A DNA stretch of 47,973 bases from Acidimicrobiales bacterium (GTDB lineage: Bacteria; Actinomycetota; Acidimicrobiia; Acidimicrobiales; JAHWLA01): the NCBI GenBank assembly GCA_035536915.1, contig DATLNE010000017.1, positions 1 through 47,973 of the forward strand, given 5' to 3'. Position numbers and translations under genes: made by a program. Below, piece by piece: positions 1 to 10,020 of this stretch (position 1 is its first letter; every line of letters starts with the position of its first letter). Under the pieces are notes generated by a model, which saw nothing but the letters and a program-made list of their open reading frames with translations, did not search any database and had not been told where the DNA came from.

Positions 1-1104
1 GCCAGAGCGCCGGATCGACGGACCAGAACAGCGGCGGGCGTGGGCTTCCACCACGGCGGCCAGGCGGTCGGCGGCATCGGGGACACCAACTGAGCGCGCC
101 GCGTCGGCCATCGACTCCAGCTTCAAGCGGCTCGCCAGCAAGGCGGAGAGCTCGGCGTCGAGCCGTTCGGGCGACAGCTCGTCGTCGCGCACCAGCACGG
201 CACCGCCGGCGTCCACCAGTGCACGGGCGTTGGCCGTCTGGTGGTCGCCGGGCGCATACGGCAGCGGCACCAGTACGGCGGGCACGCCCACCACGGCCAA
301 CTCCGCCACCGTCGTGCCACCGGCTCGGCACACCACGATGTCGGCGGCGGCAAGCAGGAGCGGCAAGCGCTGCTCGTACTCCACGGGCCGGTGCCAGGGG
401 CCGACCGGCGTCGACATCTCGGCCCAGTCGCGCCGGCCGACCACGTGGTACACGACCGTGTCGTCGCGCCCCGCCCAGCCCACGACAGCCCGGTTGATCG
501 AGCGGGCGCCCAGCGAACCGCCGAACACCCCCACCACGAAGCGGTCGTCAGGCAGCCCAAGCGCGGCGCGAGCGGTCGCCCGGCCGGGCACCGAACGCAC
601 CTCGTCGCGGACTGGGTTGCCGGTCACGACGGCGCGCGGCAGCGGCGTGCCCGGGAACGACACCGCAGCGGCCCGGGCGAAGCGGCCCGCCAACCGGTTC
701 GCCAAGCCGGGTACGGCGTTCTGGTCGTGGAGCACCAACGGCACCCGCAGCACCACGGCCGCCAACGCGCACGGCACCGAGGCGTAGCCGCCGACCGAGA
801 GCACCACGGCGGGCCGCAAGCGGAAGACGAGCACCAGTCCTTGCACGACGGCGCCCAGCAGGCCGAACACCGCACCCACGTTGTCGAGCGTCAGCCGGCG
901 GGCGATGCCCCGCCCCGGCAAGAGCGTCACCGAAAAGCCTTCGGCGGGCACCAGTGTCGCTTCCAGCCCGCGGCGCGAGCCGACGAAGTGAATCGACTCC
1001 GGCGAGTGCCCACGGGCCACCAGCGCCTTGGCCGCGGACAGCGCAGGCAGCACGTGGCCTGCCGTGCCGCCCCCGGCGATGACCGCCCAGGTGCGTTCGG
1101 CCAT
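1..1104 (-). CDS. murG: MurG, lipid II-forming GlcNAc transferase (3' end cut by the window edge)
   Basis: Transfers GlcNAc from UDP-GlcNAc to undecaprenyl-PP-MurNAc-pentapeptide (lipid I) to give lipid II at the cytoplasmic face of the membrane. The N-terminal loop GGGTAGH is at residues 11-17. Further on are the GT28 C-terminal signatures GGSLGARSIN and CRAGGTTVAELAVVGVPAVL, which bind UDP-GlcNAc. 368 codons are open to the left edge with no stop; the family is about 350-380 residues, so only a few residues are missing. The ATG overlaps the ftsW stop (ATGA), so it is translationally coupled as the last visible gene of the dcw operon. Confidence 0.96.
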   Translation of the reverse strand, partial: MAERTWAVIAGGGTAGHVLPALSAAKALVARGHSPESIHFVGSRRGLEATLVPAEGFSVTLLPGRGIARRLTLDNVGAVFGLLGAVVQGLVLVFRLRPAVVLSVGGYASVPCALAAVVLRVPLVLHDQNAVPGLANRLAGRFARAAAVSFPGTPLPRAVVTGNPVRDEVRSVPGRATARAALGLPDDRFVVGVFGGSLGARSINRAVVGWAGRDDTVVYHVVGRRDWAEMSTPVGPWHRPVEYEQRLPLLLAAADIVVCRAGGTTVAELAVVGVPAVLVPLPYAPGDHQTANARALVDAGGAVLVRDDELSPERLDAELSALLASRLKLESMADAARSVGVPDAADRLAAVVEAHARRCSGPSIRRSG

Positions 1105-2378
1105 CAGTCGGCGGGACGGCTGCGCCGGCTCTGCCTGGCGATGTTCAACAGGATGCCGACGGCGCCCATGATGATGACGAGCGACGAGCCGCCGAACGAC
1201 ACGAACGGCATCGGCACCCCGGTCACCGGGAGGATGCCGATGACGGCGCCGATGTTGATGAAGGCCTGCCCCCCGATCCAGGCGGTGACCCCCGCGGCGA
1301 GCAGCATGCCGAAGCGGTCGGGCGCCCGCACCGCGGCGCGCACGCCGAGCACGGCGAAGGCCACGAACAGCCCGAGCACGAGCAGGCTGCCGATCAAGCC
1401 CATCTCCTCGCCGATGATGGTGAAGATGAAGTCGGTGTGGGCGTTGGGCAGGAAGCCCCACTTGGCCCGACTGGCACCCACGCCCACCCCGGTGATGCCG
1501 CCGTCGGCCAGCCCCACGATCGACTGGGCCACTTGGTACCCGGTGTTGTCGGCGTCGGCCCAGGGATCGAGGAACGACATCATGCGAGCCCGCCGGTACG
1601 GCTCGGCCATGCCCAACACGAACGCACCGACCACAGAGACCACGCCGAGGGTGGCCATATGGCGCAACGGCGTGCCCGCCACGAACAGCAGGGCCATGGT
1701 GATGCAGCCGAGCACCAAGGTGGTACCCATGTCGGGCTGGAGCATGACGAGGAAGGCCACGGCGCCGAAGGCCAGCAACGACGGGCGCAGCGTCTCCCGG
1801 GCGTCGTCGACCCGGTTGCCGCGCCGGGCCAGGAGGTCGGCGATGAACAGCAGCACAGCGAGCTTGGCCATCTCCGACGGCTGGATGCGCCAACTGCCGA
1901 TGCCGAGCCACCGGCTGGAGCCGCTCACCGTGATGCCGACGCCGGGCACGAGCACCAGCGTGAGCAAGGCGAAGCTGGCTGCCATGGCGGGCACGGTGAA
2001 GCGTCGCCATGTGCGGTAGTCGGTGCGAGCGGCCACCACCAGCACGGCGGTGCCCACGCCCAGCCACATCAGTTGGCGCTTGAAGAACAGCCACGCCGAG
2101 CCGTAGCGCCGCAGCGCCTCCACCGACGACGACGACAGCACCATGACCAGGCCGATGACGCACAACACCGTGACGAGGGCCAGCAGCAACAGGTACCCGG
2201 TCGAAGTTGCGGACTTTTCGCGCTGCTTTGCCGCGCGATTCGTACGCAACTTCGGGTTCGACGCCGCCTGCGTTTTCGGCGCAGGCGGGCGCCGATGGGC
2301 GGTGGGGTGGCGGGTGCGGGTGGCGGCGCGAGCCGCCACCAGGCGGGCGTGGGCCTCGGGGTCGATCGTGGAGGGCAT
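1104..2378 (-). CDS. ftsW: FtsW, SEDS-family septal peptidoglycan polymerase
   Basis: A polytopic membrane glycosyltransferase of about ten TM helices that polymerises lipid II at the division septum together with FtsI. The protein is 424 residues, with a basic, Pro/Ala-rich cytoplasmic N-terminus of about 60 residues before the first TM (SATSTGYLLLLALVTVLCV). The SEDS core is clear: SSRWLGIGSWRIQPSEMAKL, LQPDMGTTLVL, then GFLPNAHTDFIFTIIGEE, which carries the conserved Asp. The C-terminus has GVPMPFVSFGGSSL. The ATG overlaps the murD TGA, and its own TGA overlaps the murG ATG, so it sits in an unbroken coupled chain. RodA is the alternative, but the dcw position favours FtsW. Confidence 0.95.
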   Translation of the reverse strand: MPSTIDPEAHARLVAARAATRTRHPTAHRRPPAPKTQAASNPKLRTNRAAKQREKSATSTGYLLLLALVTVLCVIGLVMVLSSSSVEALRRYGSAWLFFKRQLMWLGVGTAVLVVAARTDYRTWRRFTVPAMAASFALLTLVLVPGVGITVSGSSRWLGIGSWRIQPSEMAKLAVLLFIADLLARRGNRVDDARETLRPSLLAFGAVAFLVMLQPDMGTTLVLGCITMALLFVAGTPLRHMATLGVVSVVGAFVLGMAEPYRRARMMSFLDPWADADNTGYQVAQSIVGLADGGITGVGVGASRAKWGFLPNAHTDFIFTIIGEEMGLIGSLLVLGLFVAFAVLGVRAAVRAPDRFGMLLAAGVTAWIGGQAFINIGAVIGILPVTGVPMPFVSFGGSSLVIIMGAVGILLNIARQSRRSRPAD

Positions 2379-3643
2379 CAGGCGTCCACCTGTTCGAGGA
2401 CGGCGCGGCGGAAGTCGTCGCCGCGCTCGGCGTAGTTGCGGTACCAGTCGAACGACGCGCACCCCGGCGACAACAGCACCACGTCGCCCGGTTGGGCGGC
2501 GGTGCGGGCCTGGGCGACGGCTTCGTCCATCGACGTCGCCACCGTCACCGGCACGACACCGAAAAAAGCCTTCTCCACCTCGCCTGCGGCATCGCCGATG
2601 GCGACGACGGCGCGCAGCTTGGGCGCCACCGAGCGCAGCACGCCGAGGTCGAGCCCCTTGTTGCGCCCGCCCGCCACCAGCACCACCGAGTCGAACCCCG
2701 ACACGGCGGCGAGCACCGAAGCGGGCGTCGTCGCCTTGGAGTCGTCGAAGAACCGCACCCCACCAGCGTCGCCTACCAGCTCCACGCGATGGGGGAGCCC
2801 CCGGAACTCGGCCAACACGTGCGCGCACGACGCCAGGTCGGCACCGGCGGCCACGGCCGCGCCGACGGCGGCCAACGAGTTCGACACATCGTGCGGCAAC
2901 GTGCGGGGCAGCTCGGCCAACGGCACCACAGGACCGATCGGCCCCACCAGTGCTTCGCCTTCCACGCGCCAGTCGGCGTCACCGCGTCCGAACGTCTCCA
3001 GCCGCGCCGGAACCGAGGCGGCAGCGAGCATCACCGCGGCGTCCTCGGCGTTCACCAAGGCCAGGTCGTCGTCGGCCTGGTTGGCCCAGATGCGGGCCTT
3101 GGCCGCGGTGTAGTGCGCCATGGTCGGGTGCCAGTCGAGGTGGTCTTCGGCCAGGTTCAGCCACACCGCCACGCGGGGACGGAACCCGTCGGTGTGCTGC
3201 AACTGGAACGACGACACCTCGGCCACCACCACGTCGACATCGCGTTCGACGGCGTCGACCAAGGGCAGGCCGATGTTCCCGGCCGCCACCGCCCGACGGC
3301 CTGAGCGGTTGAGCATCTCGGCCACCAGCGTGGTCACCGTCGTCTTGCCGTTGGTGCCGGTGACGGCCACCAGCGGCATCGACGCCCGCCGCCACGCGAG
3401 CTCGATCTCGCTGAGCACGGGCACGCCCGCGGCGGCCGCCGCCGCGAACACGGGATGGTGGGCGGGCACGCCAGGGCTGGGCACCACCAGGTCGGCGCCC
3501 GCCAGGTCGAGCTCGGCCAGCACCTCGACGTCGGCGGCTTCCACCGGACGGTCGTCGTAGACGGCCACGTCGTAACCGTCCTCGCGCAGCACTCGGCTCA
3601 CGGCCCGGCCGGTGACGCCCAGGCCCACCACCACCGCTCGCAT
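2378..3643 (-). CDS. murD: MurD, UDP-MurNAc-L-Ala:D-Glu ligase
   Basis: Cytoplasmic ATP-dependent Mur ligase that adds D-Glu to UDP-MurNAc-L-Ala. It is 421 residues. The N-terminal Rossmann-like domain starts [17 protein letters not shown]. The P-loop is [14 protein letters not shown]; the central NLAEDHLDWH motif and the C-terminal FFDDSKATTPAS motif of MurD follow. The ATG overlaps the mraY TGA as ATGA, and the stop overlaps the ftsW ATG. The order mraY-murD-ftsW is the usual one for this cluster. Confidence 0.96.
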   Translation of the reverse strand: MRAVVVGLGVTGRAVSRVLREDGYDVAVYDDRPVEAADVEVLAELDLAGADLVVPSPGVPAHHPVFAAAAAAGVPVLSEIELAWRRASMPLVAVTGTNGKTTVTTLVAEMLNRSGRRAVAAGNIGLPLVDAVERDVDVVVAEVSSFQLQHTDGFRPRVAVWLNLAEDHLDWHPTMAHYTAAKARIWANQADDDLALVNAEDAAVMLAAASVPARLETFGRGDADWRVEGEALVGPIGPVVPLAELPRTLPHDVSNSLAAVGAAVAAGADLASCAHVLAEFRGLPHRVELVGDAGGVRFFDDSKATTPASVLAAVSGFDSVVLVAGGRNKGLDLGVLRSVAPKLRAVVAIGDAAGEVEKAFFGVVPVTVATSMDEAVAQARTAAQPGDVVLLSPGCASFDWYRNYAERGDDFRRAVLEQVDA

Positions 3644-4677
3644 CAGTCGACGCCGCCGAGGGAGATGAAGTCGGCGTAGAAGACGCCGAGGGCCATGGCC
3701 GTGCACAGACCCGCCAGGATCCAGAAGCGCACGATGACCGTGGTCTCCGGCCACCCGGCCAACTCGAAGTGGTGGTGGATGGGGGCCATGCGGAAGACCC
3801 GGCGGTGGAAGAAACGGAAGCTGACCACCTGCACGATCACCGACAAGGTGACGAGCACGTAGAGCCCGCTGATGACCGGCAGCAAGAGGTCGAGCTTCAT
3901 CACCAGCGCCAGCGCGGCCAGGCCGCCGCCGATGGCCAGCGAGCCGGTGTCGCCCATGAAGATGCGGGCGGGGGCGGCGTTCCACCACAGGAACCCGGCG
4001 CAGGCGCCGGTCAGCGCCACCGCCAACAGGGCGAGGTCGAGGGCCTGGGAGATGCCGTACACGTCGAGGTGCCGGAACTGCCAGAACCCCATGATGGCGA
4101 AGGCGGAAAAGGCAAAGGCGGCGGAGCCCGCGGCCAACCCGTCGAGGCCGTCGGTCAGGTTCACGGCGTTCGACGAGCCGATGATCACCAACACGGCCCA
4201 CACCATCCACACCCAGCCGAGGTCGGGGGTGCCCGGCGCACCGGCCCGGGTGAAGGAAAGAGCGTCGTCGACGCCCACCCACCATGTGGCGAGGAAGGCG
4301 AAGCCACCGGCCACCACCAACTGCCCGGCCATCTTGGCCCGCTTGTTGAGGCCGAGGGAGCGCTGGCGCCGCACCTTGATCCAGTCGTCGGCCAGGCCGA
4401 CGACGCCCAAGCCCACCACTACCAACAGCACGAGCAGCCCGGCCCGGGTGTAGATGGCGCCCGCCCGGGCGTGGCCGACGAGGTAGCCGACGACGGCGCC
4501 CGCCACGATCATCAGGCCGCCCATGGTCGGCGTGCCCGCCTTGGTGATGTGGCCCTCGGGGCCGTCCTCGCGTATCTGCTGGCCGATGCCCTGGGCCTGT
4601 AACCAGCGGATCAACAACGGGGTGCCGATCAGCGAGAAGAGCAGGGCGATCCCGCCCGAGAGCACGAGGGCGATCAC
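3643..4677 (-). CDS. mraY: MraY, phospho-MurNAc-pentapeptide translocase
   Basis: Integral membrane enzyme that moves phospho-MurNAc-pentapeptide onto undecaprenyl phosphate, giving lipid I. It is 344 residues with about ten TM segments. Diagnostic motifs are [15 protein letters not shown] (catalytic Asp/Asn loop), [15 protein letters not shown] and MAPIHHHFE (the HHH loop of MraY). The start is a GTG that overlaps the murE TGA as GTGA; no better ATG lies upstream in frame with the N-terminal TM. It follows murE directly: murF, normally between them, is absent. Confidence 0.96.
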   Translation of the reverse strand: MIALVLSGGIALLFSLIGTPLLIRWLQAQGIGQQIREDGPEGHITKAGTPTMGGLMIVAGAVVGYLVGHARAGAIYTRAGLLVLLVVVGLGVVGLADDWIKVRRQRSLGLNKRAKMAGQLVVAGGFAFLATWWVGVDDALSFTRAGAPGTPDLGWVWMVWAVLVIIGSSNAVNLTDGLDGLAAGSAAFAFSAFAIMGFWQFRHLDVYGISQALDLALLAVALTGACAGFLWWNAAPARIFMGDTGSLAIGGGLAALALVMKLDLLLPVISGLYVLVTLSVIVQVVSFRFFHRRVFRMAPIHHHFELAGWPETTVIVRFWILAGLCTAMALGVFYADFISLGGVD

Positions 4678-6065
4678 GAGCGCGCCTCCAACAGGCGGCG
4701 GGCCACTACGCGGTCGTCGAAGTCGACGGTCACGTCGCCCGTCGTCTGGCCCGTCTCGTGCCCCTTGCCCGCGATGACCACGATGTCGCCCGGCCCCGCG
4801 GCCTCCAGCGCCAACGCGATGGCGGCCTCCCGATCGGGTTCGACGACAACCGACCGCCGCAGCGGCACGCCCGCCAACACTTCGCCGATGATGGCCATGG
4901 GGTCTTCGCTCCGGGGGTTGTCGTTGGTGAGCACGGCGACGTCGGCCAAGGTCGACGCCGCCTCCCCCATCTGCGGGCGCTTGGCCCTGTCGCGGTCGCC
5001 GCCGCAGCCGAAGACCGCTATGACCCGGCCCTCCGACGCAGCGCGGGCCGACTGCAGCACCCTCGTCAGCCCGTCGGGCGTATGGGCGTAGTCGACCACC
5101 ACGGTGAAGTCCTGGCCCGCGTCGACCGGCTCGAAGCGGCCGGGCACGGCCCGCAACGACGACAGCCCGGCGGCCACCGCCTCGGCCGCCACGCCGAGGG
5201 CGTCGGCCATGGCCGCCGCGCACAAGGCGTTGCTCACGTTGAAGTCGCCGCCGAGGTGCAGTTCGACCGACTGGCCCCGCCAGGAGAACGAGCTTCCCGT
5301 CGTGCGCAGGGCCAAGCCGTCGGCATCGGCCATGGAGTACGCCCGCACCGGCAGGGCCACGCTCTCCAACAGCCGACGGCCCCACGGGTCGTCGCCGTTC
5401 ACCACGCCGAGGCGGGCGCGCCCCGGATCGAACAACGACGCTTTCGCCGCGAAGTACGACTCCATGTCTCGGTGGTAGTCGAGGTGGTCCTGGCTCAAGT
5501 TGGTGAAGGCCACCACCTCGAACCACGTGCCGTCGACCCGGTGCTGGGCCAGTGCGTGCGACGACACCTCCATCGTCACCGCCCCGCGGCCCTCCTCGAC
5601 GGAACGGGCCAGCAACGCCTGCAGCTCGGGCGCTTCCGGCGTGGTGCGGGCGCCGCCCAGCGTGCCGATCACCGCAGTGCTGACGCCCGCCGCTTCGAGC
5701 ACCGAGCGCAGGAAGTAGGTGGTCGTCGTCTTGCCGTTGGTGCCGGTCACCCCCGCCACCCGCAGTTGTCGCGACGGATGGCCGTGGAGGGCCGAGGCGA
5801 TGGGGCCCATCGAGGCCCGGGCGGACGCCACCCGCACCTGGGTGGCGTCGACCGGCAGCACCCGTTCGCACAGCAGCGCCACGGCGCCCGCCGACACTGC
5901 GGCGGGAGCGAAGTCGTGGCCGTCGGCCGCCCCGCCGGGAACGCAGCAGAACAGGGTGCCCGCCACGACCTGCTGCGAGTCGTGGGTGACGGAACGAACG
6001 TCGACGTCGAGGTCGCCGCGTCGCTCGAGCACGTCGACGCCGCCGAGAAGGGAAGCGAGTTGCAC
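4674..6065 (-). CDS. murE: MurE, UDP-MurNAc-tripeptide synthetase (probably meso-DAP adding)
   Basis: Cytoplasmic Mur ligase adding the third stem-peptide residue. It is 463 residues, somewhat short for the family. The P-loop is [27 protein letters not shown] and [15 protein letters not shown] follow in the central domain. The C-terminal DNPRSEDP motif (about residues 382-389) is the signature of meso-diaminopimelate-adding MurE, rather than the Lys type. The start is GTG. An AGGAG Shine-Dalgarno sequence overlaps the ftsI stop, 11 bases upstream. The 3' end overlaps the mraY GTG. Confidence 0.95.
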   Translation of the reverse strand: MQLASLLGGVDVLERRGDLDVDVRSVTHDSQQVVAGTLFCCVPGGAADGHDFAPAAVSAGAVALLCERVLPVDATQVRVASARASMGPIASALHGHPSRQLRVAGVTGTNGKTTTTYFLRSVLEAAGVSTAVIGTLGGARTTPEAPELQALLARSVEEGRGAVTMEVSSHALAQHRVDGTWFEVVAFTNLSQDHLDYHRDMESYFAAKASLFDPGRARLGVVNGDDPWGRRLLESVALPVRAYSMADADGLALRTTGSSFSWRGQSVELHLGGDFNVSNALCAAAMADALGVAAEAVAAGLSSLRAVPGRFEPVDAGQDFTVVVDYAHTPDGLTRVLQSARAASEGRVIAVFGCGGDRDRAKRPQMGEAASTLADVAVLTNDNPRSEDPMAIIGEVLAGVPLRRSVVVEPDREAAIALALEAAGPGDIVVIAGKGHETGQTTGDVTVDFDDRVVARRLLEARS

Positions 6066-6079
6066 GGGAGCGCGCGCTC

Positions 6080-8002
6080 CTACGGGGAATTTCGCGAGCT
6101 GGGGGACGGGGGGATGGTAGTGGTGCCGTCCGAGGGGTCACCGGCTTCGCCCACGCCTTCGGCGTCCTTGGGATTGGTGGCAGGCACGCCGCTGGCGGGC
6201 GCCTGCGGCACCGCGGCGGGCGGCGGGATGCGGTACTGCCGCAAGGCGTAGCGCAAGATCTCGGCGAACACCGGCGCCGCCACCAGCCCGCCGAAGATCG
6301 TCGTGGGCTCGTCGAGCATGACGATGGCGGTCAGCTCCGGCTGCTCGGAGGGCACGAAGCCTGCGAAGCTCGACACGTAGGCGCCCGGCTTGTAGCCACG
6401 GGCGTCCTCCAAGGGCTTGCGAGCGGTGCCCGTCTTGCCGCCCACGGTGTAGCCGTCGATGGCGGCCTGCTTGCCGGTGCCCACCCGCACCACCTCGTTG
6501 AGCATCGAGGTCATCTGCCCCGCCGTCTCGGGCGAGATCACCCGGCGGGTGTCGGAGGGCTTGGTGTCGTGGCGCTCGCCCTTGGTGTCGATGGTCGCCT
6601 TCACCAGCTTGGGCCCCACGTACACGCCGCCGTTGGCCACCGTGTTGTAGGCGGCCAGCATCTGCAGGGCGGTGACGGCCACGCCTTGGCCGATGGAGAC
6701 GGTGGCCAGCGAGGTGCCCGAGTACTTGGCCGGGTCGAGCAACAGGCCCGACGACTCGCCGGGGAACTCGATGGGCGTGCGCTCGCCGAAGCCGAAGTCG
6801 CGCATGTAGTCGTCGAGCCGGTTCTTGCCCAGCTTCTGGCCGATCATGATCGACCCCACGTTCGACGAGTTGGCCACGATGTCGGTGATCGACCACTGCT
6901 CGGTCGGGTGCGGGTCGTGCTCCTTGAACGTGTGGTCGGCCACCCGGATGGTCCCGGGCACCACCAGCTTGTCGGTGGGCTGGATGAGGTTCTCCTCCAG
7001 CGCCCCGGAGATGGTGATCATCTTGTTGACCGAGCCCGGCTCGTAGACGTTGGTCAACGCCATGTTGTTGGGGGCGGGCTCGATGGCGCCGCTCTCGCCC
7101 TTGCGCAGGTTGGCCATGGCCAGCACTTCGCCGGTGCGGGTCTGCATGACGATGGCCATGCCGCCGTGTGCGCTGGACTGCAGGATCTGCGCGCCCAGCG
7201 CCCGCTCGGTCTCGTACTGCAACGAACGGTCGATGGTCAGCACCAAGTCGTCGCCGCGGGCCGACGGCACGAACTGGCGCACGCCGCCGGGGATCTCACG
7301 CCCGCTCGGGTCGCGCTCGACCACCATGCGTCCGGGCTTGCCCCGCAATGCTTTCTCGAACTTCGTCTCCAAGCCCGACAGGCCCTCGTTGTCGAGGCCC
7401 ACCCGGCCCAGGAGCGAGGCCGCCAGGTCACCCGCGGGCAGGAACCGCTGGGGTTCGTCGAGCAGCGAGATGCCCGCCAGGTTGAGGTCCTTGACCTGCT
7501 TGGCCGTCTCGTCGTCGACCTTGCGGGCCAGGTACACGAAGGCGGCCTTGCGGGTCAGCCGTGTCTGCAGCTCTGCCGGCTCCAACTTGAGGATGGGGGC
7601 CAACGCCTCGGAAGCGCCCAACGGGTCGACCACCAGGCGGGGGTCGGCCCACACCGTCGACTGGCGCACCGACAGCGCCAGCTCCCGGCCGTCGCGGTCG
7701 AAGATCGAGCCCCGCTCGGCGGGCAGGGCCATGGCGCGCACGCGCTGCGATTCCCCCACGGCGACGAAGCGGTCGCGCGACAACCCCTGCAACTGCGTCA
7801 CCCGCGCCGCGAGCACGGTGAAGGCCATGACCAGTACGACGAGCAGGGCGACGAGGCGCTTGCGCGACCGGGCCGTGACGACGGCCTGGTCCGACCGGGG
7901 GCGGCGTTCGCTCGAACGCGACGCCGGCGCCGGCGTGCCCGGCCGCCGTGGCCGGGTGCTCGGCGCCTGCCCCTTGCGGGGCGTCCGGGTGGTGGTGCTC
8001 AC
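6080..8002 (-). CDS. ftsI: FtsI, class B penicillin-binding protein 3 (septal transpeptidase)
   Basis: Membrane-anchored DD-transpeptidase that crosslinks septal peptidoglycan with FtsW. It is 640 residues: a basic, Pro/Ser-rich cytoplasmic tail of about 48 residues, one TM helix (about 50-68), a PBP dimer domain starting near the [17 protein letters not shown] motif, then the transpeptidase domain. Its active-site motifs are visible: [10 protein letters not shown] (SxxK with the acylated Ser), ANSSNVGSI (SxN) and [11 protein letters not shown] (KTG). No PASTA repeats are seen. The GTG start overlaps the ftsL-like TGA as GTGA. 14 bases separate its stop from murE. Confidence 0.95.
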   Translation of the reverse strand: MSTTTRTPRKGQAPSTRPRRPGTPAPASRSSERRPRSDQAVVTARSRKRLVALLVVLVMAFTVLAARVTQLQGLSRDRFVAVGESQRVRAMALPAERGSIFDRDGRELALSVRQSTVWADPRLVVDPLGASEALAPILKLEPAELQTRLTRKAAFVYLARKVDDETAKQVKDLNLAGISLLDEPQRFLPAGDLAASLLGRVGLDNEGLSGLETKFEKALRGKPGRMVVERDPSGREIPGGVRQFVPSARGDDLVLTIDRSLQYETERALGAQILQSSAHGGMAIVMQTRTGEVLAMANLRKGESGAIEPAPNNMALTNVYEPGSVNKMITISGALEENLIQPTDKLVVPGTIRVADHTFKEHDPHPTEQWSITDIVANSSNVGSIMIGQKLGKNRLDDYMRDFGFGERTPIEFPGESSGLLLDPAKYSGTSLATVSIGQGVAVTALQMLAAYNTVANGGVYVGPKLVKATIDTKGERHDTKPSDTRRVISPETAGQMTSMLNEVVRVGTGKQAAIDGYTVGGKTGTARKPLEDARGYKPGAYVSSFAGFVPSEQPELTAIVMLDEPTTIFGGLVAAPVFAEILRYALRQYRIPPPAAVPQAPASGVPATNPKDAEGVGEAGDPSDGTTTIPPSPSSRNSP

Positions 8003-8493
8003 GGCCTCGACGCCAAGTGGGGCTTGACGGCGGTCCAGTCGGGCGACTGCGGGGCGGCGTGCTCGCGGGCGCCCTTGCCCGCGGTCGGCGGCGGCCCGCC
8101 GTTGACGCCGGTGGGCGACAGGTAGCGCACGCCGGGCGGCGTCACCATGCCGAGCCGCTCCTGGGCGGCGGCCACGATGCGCTGGGGCGATTCGAGTTCG
8201 GCCACCTGTAGGCGCAAGCGCTCGTACTGGGCCTGCTGCTCGGCTGCGTTGGCCTCGACCCGCTGCAGGCGGAACTGCCCCTGCGTCAGGACCACGTGCG
8301 AGGCCACCAACCCGAAGAGGCCGCCGACGGCCACCAGCACCATGAACCCGATGCGCAGTCGCGCCCGGCGCCGCCGGTCGACCTGGCGGTTGTCCTCCGG
8401 CTTGACGACGCGCAGGGGCGGCCGCTGCTTGGGCGCCTGCTTCGGCGCCGGGGCGGGCGCGGCAACGGCACGGTCGTAGTGCGTGGCGGTCAT
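7999..8493 (-). CDS. ftsL: FtsL-like bitopic division protein
   Basis: A 164-residue single-pass membrane protein in the ftsL position between rsmH and ftsI. A Pro/Ala/Lys-rich cytoplasmic tail (1-46) leads into one TM helix (about 47-69). A predicted periplasmic coiled coil follows (about 72-105; QRVEANAAEQQAQYERLRLQ), and then RIVAAAQERLGM, the short motif common to FtsL/DivIC proteins. FtsL binds FtsB/FtsQ and activates FtsWI. Sequence conservation in this family is weak, so the call rests on topology and position. The ATG overlaps the rsmH stop (ATGA), and its stop overlaps the ftsI GTG. Confidence 0.85.
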   Translation of the reverse strand: MTATHYDRAVAAPAPAPKQAPKQRPPLRVVKPEDNRQVDRRRRARLRIGFMVLVAVGGLFGLVASHVVLTQGQFRLQRVEANAAEQQAQYERLRLQVAELESPQRIVAAAQERLGMVTPPGVRYLSPTGVNGGPPPTAGKGAREHAAPQSPDWTAVKPHLASRP

Positions 8494-9434
8494 CGCGACA
8501 TCCCTGGTGCAGTGGCGGAGAGCTTCTCGACGGCGCGCAGGCGGGCGCTTTCGGCCCGGGGGTTGCGCGCCACTTCTTCGGCGGAGGGGCTGCGGCTGCC
8601 CCGGTTGAGCAGGCGCACGGTGGGCACCGCCCCGCACCCGCACGGCAGGGCGGGCGGGCACACGCACCCGCCGGTGGCGGCGTAACGGAAGCGGTCCTTG
8701 ACGATACGGTCCTCGCCCGAGTGGTAGGCGAGCACGACGCAGCGGCCGCCGGGGCGGAGCACGTCGACGGCGGCGTCGAGGGCGCCGGGCAGGATGGCCA
8801 GCTCGTCGTTGACGGCGATGCGCACCGCTTGGAACACGCGCTTGGCGGGGTGGCCGCCCGTGCGCCGGGCCGCGGCGGGGATGGCGTCGCGCACCACCTC
8901 GGCCAGTTGCGCGGTGGTGGTGATGGGCCGGTTGGCCACGACACGCGAGGCGATGCGGCGGGCAAAACGCCGCTCGCCGTTCTCGGCGAACAGCCAGGCC
9001 AGCTCGCGCTCGTCGGTCTCGTTGACGATGTCAGCCGCGGTGCGACCGCCCGACTGGTCCATGCGCATGTCGAGCGGGGCGTCCGCTCGGTAGCTGAACC
9101 CTCGTGCCGCCATGTCCAATTGATAGGACGACACGCCCAGATCGAAAAGCACCCCGCTGACGGGTTCCTGAACGAACTCGGGCAAACGGTCGAAGCGGGC
9201 GTGCACCAACTGCACGCGATCGCCGAAGGGCGCCAGCGTGCGGGCAGCGGCGGCCAGGGCGTCGGCGTCCTGGTCGATGCCCAGCAGCCGCGATTGGGGA
9301 TGAGCCCCCAGCAGGGCCCGGGCATGGCCTCCGCCTCCGAGCGTTGCGTCGATCAGCAACCCCGGAGGCACGTCGCCGAAGATGGCGACGATCTCGTCGG
9401 CCATCACCGGCTCGTGCTCGAACACCTGGCTCAT
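8490..9434 (-). CDS. rsmH: RsmH (MraW), 16S rRNA C1402 N4-methyltransferase
   Basis: SAM-dependent methyltransferase acting on C1402 of 16S rRNA in the ribosomal P site. It is 314 residues. N-terminal HEPVMADEIV and the SAM-binding LIDATLGGGGHARALL are typical, followed by FDLGVSSYQLDMAARGFSY and the C-terminal SYHSGEDR-like AYHSGEDRIVKDRF. The chosen ATG has a GAGGGG Shine-Dalgarno 6 bases upstream. The frame stays open for 37 codons to another ATG, but that extension lacks family similarity. The 146 bases between mraZ and rsmH contain only a small hairpin (TCGGG-7 nt-CCCGA); no other gene is seen. Confidence 0.96.
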   Translation of the reverse strand: MSQVFEHEPVMADEIVAIFGDVPPGLLIDATLGGGGHARALLGAHPQSRLLGIDQDADALAAAARTLAPFGDRVQLVHARFDRLPEFVQEPVSGVLFDLGVSSYQLDMAARGFSYRADAPLDMRMDQSGGRTAADIVNETDERELAWLFAENGERRFARRIASRVVANRPITTTAQLAEVVRDAIPAAARRTGGHPAKRVFQAVRIAVNDELAILPGALDAAVDVLRPGGRCVVLAYHSGEDRIVKDRFRYAATGGCVCPPALPCGCGAVPTVRLLNRGSRSPSAEEVARNPRAESARLRAVEKLSATAPGMSR

Positions 9435-9580
9435 CCGCAGCCCCTCGACCGGCTTGCAGCCGTCGGGATGTCTCCCCGATCGACAAAGGCAGAAGCGGGC
9501 GGAGTAGGGATCTTCCACCTCGCCGATCGAGGGGCAGCGCATGTTCCAGGCAATGCTCCAGCTACCACCGTTCTCCAGAT

Positions 9581-10006
9581 CTAGATGTCGTCCTCCTCGT
9601 CCTCGGTCAGCCGGCGTTCTGCCGGCACGACCTTCGCCTCCCACACGGCCGGGCTCCACAGCTCGACCCTGGTGATGGCGCCGTTCACCAACACATCGCC
9701 GTCCAGCCGGGCGAACTCCCGCAGGTGATGCGGGATGGCGATCCGCCCCTGCTTGTCCACGTCGACTTCCTGCGTCCCCTGTGCCCACAGCCGGGCCAGG
9801 TTCCGTTCCGCACGGCTCTCCTCGGCGGCCGCTTCCATCTGCGTCATCTGCTTGTCGAAGTCCTCGGGCGTCCAGAGGGCGAGGCAGCGATCGTGGAACT
9901 GGGTGAGATAGCCCCCGTGCTCGAAGGCGGCGCGGAACTTGGCGGGCAGGATCACCCGCCCTTTCGGGTCGAGCGAGTGCTCGTACCTCCCGAAGAACCG
10001 CGCCAT
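9581..10006 (-). CDS. mraZ: MraZ, dcw-cluster transcriptional regulator
   Basis: DNA-binding regulator of the dcw operon, 141 residues with two tandem SpoVT/AbrB-like swapped-hairpin domains. The first begins FGRYEHSLDPKGRVILPAKF; the second contains EVDVDKQGRIAIPHHLREFA. The repeated D-x-K-G-R/Q-G-R-I motif is diagnostic. It ends with an acidic tail (RRLTEDEEDDI). It is the first gene of the minus-strand cluster. Upstream lies a promoter surrounded by repeated GTGGG sites that MraZ could bind, so autoregulation is likely. Confidence 0.96.
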   Translation of the reverse strand: MARFFGRYEHSLDPKGRVILPAKFRAAFEHGGYLTQFHDRCLALWTPEDFDKQMTQMEAAAEESRAERNLARLWAQGTQEVDVDKQGRIAIPHHLREFARLDGDVLVNGAITRVELWSPAVWEAKVVPAERRLTEDEEDDI

Positions 10007-10020
10007 TCGAATCGTGTGCT

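Noticed and set aside
241-2019. A 592-codon plus-strand frame over murG and ftsW
   Set aside because: It is antisense to two certain genes and has low-complexity His/Arg/Ala-rich composition typical of shadow frames.
9435-9580. Possible mraW RNA motif upstream of rsmH
   Set aside because: The characteristic single hairpin with a CUUCCCC loop was looked for on the minus strand here and upstream of mraZ and was not found; only a short unrelated stem is present.
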